Assembly (NCBI GenBank): GCA_033398695.1
Contig: CM065814.1
Span: forward strand, 107,076,501-107,140,500
From: Orobanche coerulescens
Lineage: Eukaryota > Streptophyta > Magnoliopsida > Lamiales > Orobanchaceae
DNA length: 64,000 bases
Direction: 5' to 3'
Each line of letters opens with the position of its first letter. Position 1 is the stretch's first letter. The position numbers and the translations under genes are program-made. Positions 46,397-58,104 of this stretch are shown in pieces. The notes under the pieces were generated by a model. It saw only the letters and a program-made list of their open reading frames with translations, ran no database searches and was not told where the DNA came from.

Positions 46397-47049
46397 CAAA
46401 GACAAGCCATACATATCATACTCTAAGAACATAGAAATCGTGAATATACTTCCCGAGATAATTCACTTGATCAAAACAGTTTGAATTATGAAAGATCGGA
46501 ATAAAACCATTTCACATCTTACCAAAAATTTGCGATTTTTGAAAACATTTGGGGTTTAAGAATTCTCCAGCCTTTCGAACACTTAGGGACACAACCCAAA
46601 AGTCATTTATTTCAAAATACGATTCGATAACAAAACACTGGGTCCACGACCCAACCATAACATTCCAATCACAAACATGGGGTCCACTACCCAAATCATC
46701 CACATCACATACTCGCAAGAATAACCCGACGAAAACTACACCGTGTCAAACATTACCATGACAACAGTCTCACAGAACGACATCAGAGAGCACAACTTTG
46801 CAACTTGACCATATGGTCGAACTCGACACACCACAGAGCTACAATGCACAGAGCAACCAAAGTACTCACGTACCCATACCAAATTATCGCAACAAGAGGC
46901 GAATCACACACAACACATTTTCTGGTGCCATTCCAGCCAAGTACAATACCATTTGAACTGCCATTCTAATCAGATGAAATATACGCCAAAATCAGAAGTT
47001 CTCCAACAAAACATTTCAAAGTTAACAGTTGGTACGAGACTCACGACCA

Positions 47050-47165
47050 CCGTACCCCGCAGAGGCCCCGTCGGACCATCCCTGGGTGGTTAACCCTAGT
47101 TCGCGATACGCACACACACGGCAATACGTATCACTAGAGGCCCCGTCGGACCATCCCTGGGTGAA
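47050..47165. repeat. Two-copy repeat with CCCGTCGGACCATCC core in G LTR
   Basis: Two copies of AGAGGCCCCGTCGGACCATC followed by CCTGGGTG, about 78 bp apart. The counterpart is 52460-52573. Same type as the repeats in B, D, E and P. Confidence 0.8.
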
Positions 47166-48189
47166 CATACACATACACATCCACAATGCCCACGGGAAGC
47201 CATAATCCAAATACTAGAATATGCAAACAAATGCAAAGTACTTGCTAGAATGGCCCCTTTATTCGACGTATACTCACAACTAATGTCATGCAACAACAAA
47301 CAAATACCGGAACCAAACAACACCAAGCGCCACAACCTCCTTGCAAAGGAGTAACAACTAATATCACACAACGTCACATAATCACCGAACAATTACACAT
47401 ATCAATACACAATCCTCGGCAAGTAATTACGGTCTACTGTATTCACTAAATATGTTCAACATCTTCCAACATACGAAACTAATGCACATATTCCGAAAGT
47501 ACATTAATCCACGAAGCATACGAGTTATCTTTTGAATGACAACAATTATCGAGAACATGCCGATTCTTTTTAAAGTTCATTTAAGCATTCAATAGCACAT
47601 AAAATCATTCACCCAACAATTACATCTATGAAACATGAACTGTATGGGCAAGATACTTGCCTCGGTACCACGAGCAATGAAACGATGAATGGACACGGTG
47701 GGGTAGCTCTCGAATTTCCAATAACGACCAAGATCTCAACAACTCAACGAAAACTACGAAAATAACATCACCACGAATCAATAATGCTAAACGGAAATCG
47801 AAACAACCCGAAAAACAACAAGAATCCGAGGGTTTCTTCGAGGAAATCGGAAATCAAGTCCCGGGTGATAAAAATCAATATACGAGTTGTCAAACCAAAA
47901 TCCACGACCAAGACAATCACGAATACTCAACCGATCGGATGAGATCGGATAAAAATCACCAAAACCAAGAAAAACCCCTAAATTCAAGAAATTAGGGTTT
48001 AAGAGGAAAATACCTTGATTCGGACCAAGAAGATGAATAGATGATGTTAGATATACATAAATCCACCCCAAGATGAAGCTTGATGATGAAGATCGCTCAA
48101 AGTCGCCTCAGGAACTCACTTCCGTCGGAAAGAGATGAAAAAGGGTGAGAAATGATGAAATAAAGTTGTTGTCCAGTATTTATACTTGA

Positions 48190-48575
48190 CAGTTATTAGC
48201 GTGCGCTAATCACAAACATTAGCGCGCGCTAACGGGGTCAACGCCCCAGAACACACCACCTGTAACATGGTTAGCGTGCGCTAGCCAATATGCATAGCGT
48301 GCGCTAACGAGTCACGAAACCAGTCCAGTATCTCCTGGACAGATCTGCACCTACCAGGTAGCGTGTGCTAGAAAGAGAAGTCAGCATGCGCTAAGCAGTC
48401 GATAGCGTGCTCTAGCTACTAACCTTAGCATGCACTAATGAGACTCCAGTACCAGTCCAGTAGCTCCTGGACTGCCTCTGGACTGCCAGTTAGCGTGCGG
48501 TACACACCCGGTAGCGTGCACTAACAATGGCACAGTAGCGCGCGCTACACCACAAGCGGTAGCGTGCTCTACACT
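48190..48575. repeat. Array of TAGCGTGCGCTA palindromic boxes in G LTR
   Basis: About twelve boxes such as TTAGCGTGCGCTAA, TTAGCGCGCGCTAA and GTAGCGCGCGCTAC, mixed with inverted pairs of CAGTCCAG and CTGGACTG. The counterpart is 53600-53955. The TATA box follows directly in sense direction. Confidence 0.85.
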
Positions 48576-48739
48576 GAAATGATTCAAAACTCATGCAATG
48601 ATCTGGAACGGAAATCAAACACGTGTCAACCCATGACACGACCATACGTGGCACAACAATCCAAACACATGTGCAATGCCAAACCGATATCCCGCAGAAA
48701 AAACTCAACAAAACTGGAATGAAGATCTCGGGTATTACA

Positions 48740-48757
48740 TTCTACCCCTCTTAAAAG
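48740..48757 (-). promoter_or_regulatory. PPT of element G
   Basis: The minus strand is purine-rich (TCTTTTAAGAGGGGTAGA) before the LTR. The left arm of the neighbouring GTTTCG hairpin is deleted and only CCGAAAC remains. Confidence 0.65.
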
Positions 48758-49437
48758 ATCCGAAACTTAAAACATAAAACGATCAACACAAAACAGTCTC
48801 AAATAACATACGCTATCCGTCGTGGATGACCTGCAACGAATCAGATGCAGCACGTGGCTGCTACCATCCATATCGCTATGCCCGAATGATAACAAAAACG
48901 CAACGAACAAAAACAATATGGTTGACTAACCAGAACAGTATATCAATCAAAACGCGAGTTACTCGTTGAACAAATATGAAGTTCCAACGACCCAAGGTTT
49001 AGAAGATCAAATATGAAGTTAATTTCCCGAACTTAAGGAAATTACGAAGTGATATGAACGCTAAAAAAAATCATGATACGAGATCAACGAATACCAAACA
49101 ACAAACGATCGAATAATAACGATCGAGATAACAATGGTCGAATAATCATATCCGAATCATAACGAATAACAGAAATCGAATAGCATCCCCGAAGTTCACA
49201 GCACGAATCAAGACAATATATGATCCGGTGAAAATGAAAAGATATACATTTTCATAAGATTCACAGGAGCGGAACCGAATTTGGAAAAAAAGTCACAACG
49301 ACAAACGGATTAACCCGAAACAATACCGCAACTCGTTCGAACAACAAAAAGTGAAGAGTTGAACAAGTCCAGAAAATATTAACGAACACAAACGAGTAGA
49401 TAGAGTCGAACAAAACGAAAGCGAAAAAATATGGGTA
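48758..49437 (-). other. Block between PPT modules of G
   Basis: Non-coding, AT-rich, homologous to 35321-35961 in D. It ends at an inner LTR-start-like TGTAATACCCATA (minus, about 49430-49442). Confidence 0.5.
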
Positions 49438-49599
49438 TTACAACATATCACCTTTAAAAGAGGTTTCGTCCCCGAAACCTAAACAACGGGAACGAAGTGC
49501 TAGAATAGCAACCTTCCCGGAAATATTCTCTTGGTCCCGCACCTGATCTCCATGACTATATGTACCGCGGTCACGACCGCGCCCTTTGCCCCTCGGCAT
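49438..49599 (-). pseudogene. Element G gag stump
   Basis: The ATG at 49597-49599 opens MPRGKGRGRDRG, nearly identical to D's stump. It runs into the inner hairpin GTTTCGTCCCCGAAAC (49463-49478) and stops at 49438. Interpreted as the first codons of gag left after a large internal deletion. Confidence 0.65.
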
Positions 49600-51325
49600 A
49601 CTAAGCGGATACTCACTCAATACAATGGCACAACATCGCAAAATAATATACCAAATTGCCAACTTGGCTCGACATATCACATAAGACAACTAATATCAAC
49701 TCGATAAGAAGATCCACGAGGTATACTTTTAAATTATATCATCTGAAAATCATTGGATTTGCATGTATATTCAAAATAAAACTTTAAAAGTATTTTTAGT
49801 ACCTCGGGCTTTTTATCAAAACTTGCAAACAACGGACTTTAACCGTCTCAGTTTGAAATTATTTGCCAAACAATAATTGCTTATAGGGCACTATCAAAAT
49901 CACCATGCCACTACACATCATCATTTTGGAGTGATTCAAGATCACGCACGATAACTGGCTCAGTACAGAAAACTTTTCTAAATCTGAGTTTGAAGTTAAA
50001 TCGAGTAAGATTCTTCATCTCTCACAATATATTTTGAAAATAAAATTGTATTGGTTTTTGAAAATAAATATTTTGATGGTGTGAAAGATTTCTGAAAATC
50101 ATGTACTCGAATCATTTGAAAATACAACAGTACGTCAAAAATCATTTTCGAAAGTCCTCTCAACACTACACAATAATCAACGACGATAACATTTTACACA
50201 ATGTTCAAAGGTACTTTAAAACAACTCTTTCAAACACCATCGAGGTTTTATTTGAGAATCATAGGCCGGCTCGCCGATTCCAAATAATTTTCGAAGTCCA
50301 CACGAAGCCGCCGATTAACCGAACTGTCAGAACTTTATGAAATTTGATTTTCCACAACTTGCTCAAGTTTATAAAATTTTCAGGAAAGCGTTTTCGAATA
50401 CACATACAACAGACATAATTTATCACTTTATCAAACACGATCCATTACCATCAAATCCAATCACACGTCAACACCATCTGTCCACATAATTACAGTATCA
50501 CACAAGCAACCGTCAAAAGATAATTAACATCTAAAACTGAAATCCTACCTCTCAGTAATGAGGACTCTCACAACAAGTGCATTCAGGACGACTTAACGTT
50601 CACACCACTAACTTAATCACAATTTTGAGCATTATTGACCAAATAATAATGCCAACATCCCTACATACCTCCGAACCGACGATCATGAAATCAAAAGGTC
50701 GAAAGCAAGAGCCACATTTTGAGTAAATTTTTGGTAGACCTCATTTGAGTTTTTAAAATCAAATTTTGAAAGCTTACAATGCAAGATGAAAATAAAATAT
50801 GAGTAGTTAAATTCTAAAAAAAAATTCGGTCTCGAGGTCATCATACAAAATCAAAACTTCTCCTTTCTTGAAGGATGTTTTAAAATAAAATTTACATGAC
50901 TCTTCAAAAATAATTGAACATTGAAATATCACATTGACAAATTTTCCTTGCGGCATCACACCAAGCCGTTACTCCAGTAAAACGATTCACACAATATATA
51001 TACACATTTATACACCGGTATCACTTTTCATTCCAGCACAACATGAGAATCATCAAGCATGGATTAAGTATTCAAAATTCACATTTAAACTCCACATAAT
51101 AACACAAACTCACACAAGCTCGTATAAGACGAGACGCAACAAAGTAGGGAGACTTACATCCACAGATCGCATGAAGATGATGGGTGCACCTCGATACTAA
51201 TCACGACCAACACCTCAAACGACGCGTTGCGACACGACTCAGTCAGACAAAATCTGACAAGACAATACAAGACAAGGCCCAACAACACACAACTCGACCC
51301 GACAATCTAGGTTTCCGCAACCTAA
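49600..51325 (-). other. Element G leader-side interior, no genes
   Basis: AT-rich non-coding sequence homologous to D 33505-35158. No gag core, protease or polymerase motif in any frame. Confidence 0.65.
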
Positions 51326-51337
51326 GCTCTGATGCCA
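51326..51337 (-). promoter_or_regulatory. Primer-binding site of element G
   Basis: The minus strand reads TGGCATCAGAGC, one base from the iMet PBS, 5 nt after the 5' LTR. Confidence 0.8.
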
Positions 51338-51342
51338 TATTT

Positions 51343-54116
51343 TGTAACACCCCCAAACCACTCGAGAATATTACAGCCCCGCAGACCCTCTTCGTGAGGA
51401 TCTACCATGCTAAATACAGAAACACCACAATACAATACATGCCGACATGGGTAATTAACGAACCATTAGACCGATTTGGTCTTTTACCACAACATACACA
51501 TCAACCATACATTACTCTTTCTCGTAACTCATACCCACGCAGGGGTTAACATAAATCAACATTCCCATAAAATGGGAATGATAAACACAACGGAAGGACA
51601 AAACAACAAGACGTCACCAAAATACTCAACACCAGTCTTCATGTGATTAGTATCGTCGTCTTCCATCATCCTTCGTAATGATCCTGTGAATTGCTCCGCA
51701 GCGACCTGCATGTACCTAGACGCAATACATACATCCACCCCCCGAATACTCGGGGGTTAGCAAAACTCCACTGTTTTGCTAGTGCGGGTATAAATACAAA
51801 GACAAACGATACATATCATACTCCAAGAACATAGAAATCGTGAATATACTTCCCGAAATAATTCACTTGATCAAAACAGTTTGAATTATGAAAGATAAGA
51901 ATAAAACCATTTTACATCTTACAAAACATTTTGCGATCTCGAGAGTTTTGAAAACATTTGGGGTTTAAGAATTCTCCAGCCTTTTGAACACTTAGGGACA
52001 CAACCCCAAAGTCATTTATTTCAAAATACGATTCCGAAACAAAACATTGGGTCCACGACCCAACCATAACATTCCAATCACAAACACGGGGTCCACGACC
52101 CAAATCATCCACATCACATACTCGCAAGAATAACCCGACGGAAACTACACAGTGTCAAACATTACCATGACAACAGTCTCACAGAATGACATCAGAGAGC
52201 ACAACTTTGCAACTTGACCATACGGTCGAACTCGACACACCACAGAGCTACAATGCACAGAGCAACCACACGACTCACGTACACATACCAAATTATCGCA
52301 ACAAGAGGCGAATCACACACAACACATTTTCTAGTGCCATTCCAGCTAAGTACATTATCATTTGAACTGCCATTCTAATCAGATGAAATATGCGCCAAAA
52401 TCAGAAGTTCTCCAACAAAACATTTCAAAGTTTACCGTTGGTACGAGACTCACGACCACCGTACCCCGCAGAGGCCCCGTCGGACCATCCCTGGGTGGTT
52501 AACCCTAGTTTGCGATACGCACACACATGGAAATACGTATCCCCAGAGGCCCCGTCGGACCATCCCTGGGTGAACATGCACATACACATCCACAACGCCC
52601 ACGGGAAGCCATAATCCAAATACTAGAATATGCAAACAAATGCAAAGTACTTGCTAGAATGGCCCCTTTATTTGACGTATACTCACAACTAATGTCATGC
52701 AACAACAAACAAATACCGGAACTAAACAACACCAAGCGCCACAACCTCATTGCAAAGGAGTAACAACTAATATCACACAACGTTACATAATCACCGAACA
52801 ATTACACATATCAATACACAATCCTCGGAAAGTAATTACGGTCTACTATATTCACTAAATATGTTCAACATCTTCCAACATACGAAACTAATGCACATAT
52901 TCCGAAAGTACATTAATCCACGAAGCTTACGAGTTATCTTTTGAAAGACAATAATTATCGAGAACATACTGATTCCTTTTAAAGTTCATTTAAACATTCG
53001 GATAGCACATAAAATCATTCACCCAACAATTACGTCTACGAAACATGAAATGTATGGGCAAGATACTTGCCTCGGTACCACGAGCAATGAAACGACGAAT
53101 GGACACGGTCGGGTAGCCCTCGAACTACCAAGAACGACCAAGAAGTCGATAGATCCATGAAAACTACGAAAATAACATCACCACGAATCAATAATGCTAA
53201 ACGGAATCCGAAACAACCCAAAAAACAACAAGAATCCGAGGGTTTCTTCGAGGAAATTGGAAATCAAGTCCCGGGTGATAAAAATCGATATACGAGTTGT
53301 CAAACCGAAATCCACGACCAAGACAATCAAGAATACTCAACCGATCGGATGAGATCGGATAAAAATCACCAAAACCAAGGAAAACCCCCAAATTCAAGAA
53401 ATTAGGGTTTAAGACGAAAATACCTTAATTCGGACAAAGAAGATGATTAGATGATGTTAGATATACATAAATCCACCCCAAGATGAAGCTTGATGATGAA
53501 TCGCTCAAAGTCGCCTTAGGAACTCACTTCCGTCGGAAAGAGATGAAAAAGGGTGAGAAATGACGAACTAAAGTTGTTGTTCAGTATTTATACTGGACAG
53601 TTATTAGCGTGCGCTAAGCACAAACATTAGCGCGCGCTAACGGGGTCAATGCCCCAGAACACTCCGCCTGTAACACGGTTATCATGCGCTAGTCAATATG
53701 CGTAGCGTGCACTAATGAGTCACGAAACCAGTCATGTAGCTCCTGGACAGATCTGCACCTACCAGGTAGCATGCGCTAGAAAGAGAAGTCAGCGTGCCCT
53801 AAGCAGTCGATAGCGTGCGCTAGCTACTAACCTTAGCATGCGCTAATGAGACTCCAGTCCCAGTCCAGTAGCTCCTGGACTGCCTCTGGATTGCCTGTTA
53901 ACAATGGCACAGTAGCGCGCGCTACACCACAAGCGGTAGCGTGCACTACACTGAAATGAGTCAAAACTCATGCAATGATCTGGAACGGAAATCAAACACG
54001 TGCCAACCCATGACACGACCATACGTGGCACAACAATCCAAAGACATGGGCAACGCCAAACCGATATCCCGCAGAAAAAACTCAACAAAACTGGAACGAA
54101 GATCTCGGGTATTACA
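51343..54116 (-). mobile_element. Element G 5' LTR
   Basis: 2,774 bp and uninterrupted. It holds the box array 53600-53955, TATA (53583-53594, minus AGTATAAATACT), repeat 52460-52573 and an intact hairpin pair at 51739-51756 and 51758-51781. Confidence 0.9.
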
Positions 54117-54121
54117 TCAAA

Positions 54122-54976
54122 CACCTCAAGGATCAACATATCTTCATATCCAAGCCTCAAATCCATGTTTCCAAGCTCATAACCAAGTTAGATGAGGCTT
54201 AACTTCACTCACATAAGCAGCGGGACGAAGAAAGGAAGGAGAACATTGTTTCTTCTCGTGAAGAAATGAAAGACCAAACCTTATTTTATAATCTGCACCA
54301 CTCATTACGTACGTTATCAATCACCATTAATGTACGTAATGCTACCTAATGTACGCTACATGTCCTACATGGCGTACGTAACATCATTCCAGAACTCACT
54401 GCCTCGTTTCGTTTGATCGATTATGTACGTAATGCATAGGCCACAGCATACGTAATACATACATTGACTTGCTACAGTAAATGTCCAGTTAACGTACGTA
54501 ATACACTACTCATAGTGTACCTTAACCTCAGCATTGACTCGCCCATCCACGTTCTGCGCCGAAAGCTGCCAACCACAGGCCCACTGTTGGACATAGCCTG
54601 ATCCTGTCCGATTCTCTTCATAATGTACGTTATATACTCTACGTAACGTACGTTACGTCTGTGTCTTAACGTACGTAAGCTCCTATGCTTAGCGTACGTA
54701 ATGACTTCTGCACTTAGCCAATTCTAACTGTTCATATCCATCTCGACATAATGGATACGTTTACACACACACCGAATACACATAATCGTCCCAATAACAT
54801 TCTCATACGATACACAAGATCCTCAAATGTAATTGTCGACCAAGTACGACAATTATACCAATACAGATGTCTCAGTCCTTCGATTTTTTTATCCATACTG
54901 TACAGATTCCACATTGTACAATATAATTCGGAGAAAATAATATTAAACAACAGTAGTAGAAATTCAGGATATTACA
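54122..54976 (-). mobile_element. Family P LTR copy c, right piece
   Basis: Continues copy c after G, with a TATA-like box (54282-54291) and the TACGTACGTA array (54300-54712). Unlike copies a and b it has no LINE and runs to the true LTR end GGATATTACA at 54976. Confidence 0.85.
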
Positions 54977-55435
54977 TAATACATAGTTGACTTATCTTTT
55001 GGCACGCCAGCCGATACCTGGGCTCCACATGGCAGGTATTGATTCCTCTGTCTGATTCCTCTCGTTACGTACGTAATGTATTATACATAACGTACGTAAC
55101 ACGTAGCATCTTAGCGTACGTTATCTCATAAACATAACGTACGTTAATGGCTCTGTATTGTTCCTGCCTGTCGTCTCGTCATACCGAATACATTGACACG
55201 ACATACTGAATATACATACTTGTTCCAATAACATTCTCATATGATACACCTGATATCCAAATCATAACATCCTGATACACTATATCCTCAAATATAATTG
55301 TCAATCAGTCACATCCGTAAATACAGTTGTCTCCATTCTCAATTTATTTTATCCATACTGTATAGACACCAAGTTATACAATTTATCTCAGATAAAATAA
55401 TGCGAAAAATCTATACTAAAAATCCGGGTATTACA
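54977..55435 (-). mobile_element. Family H left LTR, U3-end remnant
   Basis: About 460 bp of an LTR related to P. Four TACGTACGTA-type boxes (55055-55150), then sequence parallel to 54800-54976, ending CGGGTATTACA. The rest presumably lies left of the P array, outside the window, which would mean that P inserted into H. Confidence 0.65.
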
Positions 55436-55471
55436 TACTATCCCCCTTAAAATAAGTTTCATCCTCGAAAC
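55436..55471 (-). promoter_or_regulatory. PPT and hairpin of element H
   Basis: The minus strand reads TTTTAAGGGGGATAGTA before the LTR. Beside it is the decayed hairpin GTTTCATCCTCGAAAC (55456-55471). Confidence 0.7.
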
Positions 55472-55807
55472 TTGCAATCCTATCACAAATAATAACTCAA
55501 CCAGAATTTCCAAACTTTTCATGAAAGCAATCAAACATCGCCACAAGTGAATAACCAATCAATATACTTACAGGTACGTGAAGCCGGCGATCTCCCGTGA
55601 TACTAGCATACGACTCCCATATGAAGTCTCAACACAATACCAACACACCAATATCGCAATTCTAGAAATTTTGAAAATATCTCAAAAATTTTGGAACCTC
55701 CAAAAATCGGTTTGACTCAAAGGTCAGAAAAATCATTTTCAAAAGTCGTGCTACTAACGTACTGGTAAAGCCACATAACACACATGCCCGGGTTTCACAA
55801 AAACCAA
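55472..55807 (-). other. Element H interior (very short)
   Basis: Only about 0.34 kb separates the PPT module from the PBS. Non-coding. Part of it (55570-55600) matches the P interior. Confidence 0.65.
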
Positions 55808-55819
55808 GCTCCGATACCA
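55808..55819 (-). promoter_or_regulatory. Primer-binding site of element H
   Basis: The minus strand reads TGGTATCGGAGC, one change from the iMet PBS, 5 nt from the LTR. Confidence 0.78.
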
Positions 55820-55824
55820 TATTC

Positions 55825-58104
55825 TGTAACGCCCCCAAAACCAACCGAAGATATTACAGCGCCGTGGGCCGCGCCGGAACACCACAAGGCTAATAATCAT
55901 TTTCGTAAACGTTTCAAACACGCCAAAGAGGTCAAGACGGTAATAGTTTGCAAATACACAAATAGTCTCCAAAAATCTATTTTCCAAATACTGTCATTAA
56001 ATTACATTTGAAAACAAAAGGCCAAAAATGCCAAAATTCAACAGTTTCAAAATGTACGTTAAGCCACCACTTATACGTACCGATAAAATAGTTTAGGAAA
56101 AAAGGGTTTAACCAAATAACCTAATTTTACGAGATACCCAAAAAGGCCATTTTGAAAGTTATACACGAGTTGGTAAAAATACCGGAAAGCCATTTTAAAA
56201 TACACACTAAGCGGATATAAACACAGTTCAAAATATACATTTGCAGCGGAATAAAACAACCAGTCAAAAACTCGGTTCCCAAAATAATGCCATAGCCAGT
56301 ATCACCCGGGAAGCTCATCCCTCCACGAACGCTACTAGCTCGATTTCCGAGTACCTAAAAATAAAGCCCACGACGGGGTCAGCCACAATACTCAATAATG
56401 ATAACAATCACATCATCATAAATAATTACATACCGATGTAATATCATAGTAAGAATACTACCAACGTAATCTTACCATCATAACCTCACCAACCCATCAC
56501 AATCCATATCAAATCAATCCTTACCATAATCCACATTTTGCATTCTCGAATGACGAAATGAACTTAACTACAACCATCTGTGCCAAATCCTGTTCGTCGG
56601 ATTGCACCGTCAAATCTCAATTGGGATAAAAACCAATAGCACACAAAACAATGACAAGAAGTCTCGAAAACATCGACGTACAGTCTGAATGCTCATACGA
56701 TCAATAACCATATCAATCAATAAATCAATCAAGAATATCATCTACATGATAAACTCCAGTACGACCAACAAAGGATCAATGATAACCGAGGATACCATCA
56801 ACATGATAACCTCCAACACGATCACCAAGGATCAACAATAACCGAGAATACCCTCAACATGGTAAAATCCAAACACGATCAACAAAGGATCGGCAATAAC
56901 TGAGAATACCATCAACGTGATAAACTCCAACACGATCAACAAAGGACCAACAATAACCGAAAATGCCATCAACATGATAAACTCCAACACGATCAACAAA
57001 GGACCGACAATAACCGAGAATACCATCAACATGATAAACTCCAACACGATCAACAAAGGATCTCAATAAAACAAACTCGACTATCGAACATACCCCTCGG
57101 GCTTATGAACAACCAGTCGCAAACTGTCGAACATATCCAATACAACATGGAATATGAACGACCCAACACCGTAAGGCTCAAGATGGACGTCACAGTACGC
57201 CCGATCTGGAAATGTGTCCGTGCACAAGCCACCCCGGGTACCAATCAAATACTCATGTGGTTTTGTACCTAATCAGTCTAACGAAGTACGGCTCTTGTGC
57301 ACAGCTCAATGTGAGGACATGAACCCATCACATGACTATACGTGCTCGTCCTGAAAATCCCACACATAACTAATCGGCACGCAGATATGACTCCAGATAT
57401 GTCACGATGCAACATGACAACGAATACTCAAGGAATCACATATCCAATAAGGCTCAAAAGACTCACCGAAGTGAACAATGACACACGGATAATGAAAGAT
57501 CAACACAACCGACATTATCCAAAACAACCATTCTGGGATCACAATCCCCAAAGAATGATCACACGATCAACAATCTCAACACAATAGTCCTTGAATCAAC
57601 ATCCCTCAACGAAACAATCAACACAACCATCAATACCAAACATGGTCCTGGGATCAACATCCCTCAACGAACAACCAATACGAATCTCATTATACGAAAC
57701 CTCAACATACAATATATACGGCAACTCAACAGAAATAATTATCCTCATAACTGAACCACACTTAACTTACCTCAAAGCCGAAGATAAATCCTTTCCACGA
57801 AAAAACATCCCTGAACGAATACACAGTTATAAGAATAATCTCGAATGAGATACAATCCATTAATATTAATACGATAAACTATCCACGATATCCGACATTC
57901 CATATCACAGACCGAACGTAACTCACATCTCCGTCTTTATCAAACACAATTAAATCCTATACATTATGATTTATCCCAAACCAAAGTATAATATACAACC
58001 CATCATCTCGACAACGTATATTGATAATATCATTGCTATACGAATTATAAATGAAATGAAACCGAAACCATTCATTAAATATTACAGACTGAATAAGTAT
58101 AACT
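55825..58104 (-). mobile_element. Element H 5' LTR, left piece
   Basis: Starts TGTAACGCCCCC and resembles the P LTR throughout, for example CATTCATTAAATATTA near 58070 versus 44668. It includes the 57-bp minisatellite. Cut at 58104 by F, and the remainder is beyond the window. Confidence 0.75.
56734..57061. repeat. 57-bp minisatellite in H LTR
   Basis: Six tandem units of about 57 bp containing CATCAACATGATAAACTCCA, ACACGATCAACAAAGGA and CAATAACCGAG. Units 2-6 are about 90% alike by eye. Because 57 is a multiple of three, two antisense frames stay open with a repeating peptide, which is an artefact of the period. Confidence 0.9.

Larger units (their letters stand above)
45472..48739 (-). mobile_element. 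Element G 3' LTR
   Basis: Matches 51343-54116 apart from the L1 insertion. It includes the repeat 47050-47165, a TATA box (48175-48186, minus AGTATAAATACT) and the box array 48190-48575. In element sense it starts TGTAATACCCGAGATCTTC, the same first ~20 bases as D. Confidence 0.88.
45472..54116 (-). mobile_element. Element G: non-autonomous Ty3/gypsy-type element
   Basis: 8,645 bp with 5-bp duplications, a 3' LTR of 3,268 bp (enlarged by an L1 fragment) and a 5' LTR of 2,774 bp. The interior is 2.6 kb with a gag stump and no pol. It is the minus-strand relative of D: interior, R/U5 side and ends are alike, but the U3 part carries TAGCGTGCGCTA boxes instead of TACGGCCGTA boxes. Confidence 0.9.

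Noticed and set aside
48190..48575. CRISPR-like regular palindromic repeats
   Set aside because: Boxes are 10-14 bp, imperfect and irregularly spaced, lie in both LTRs of a plant retrotransposon, and have no cas genes.
56832..57066. Antisense frames encoding repeated hydrophobic peptide
   Set aside because: Explained by a 57-bp tandem repeat whose period is a multiple of three.
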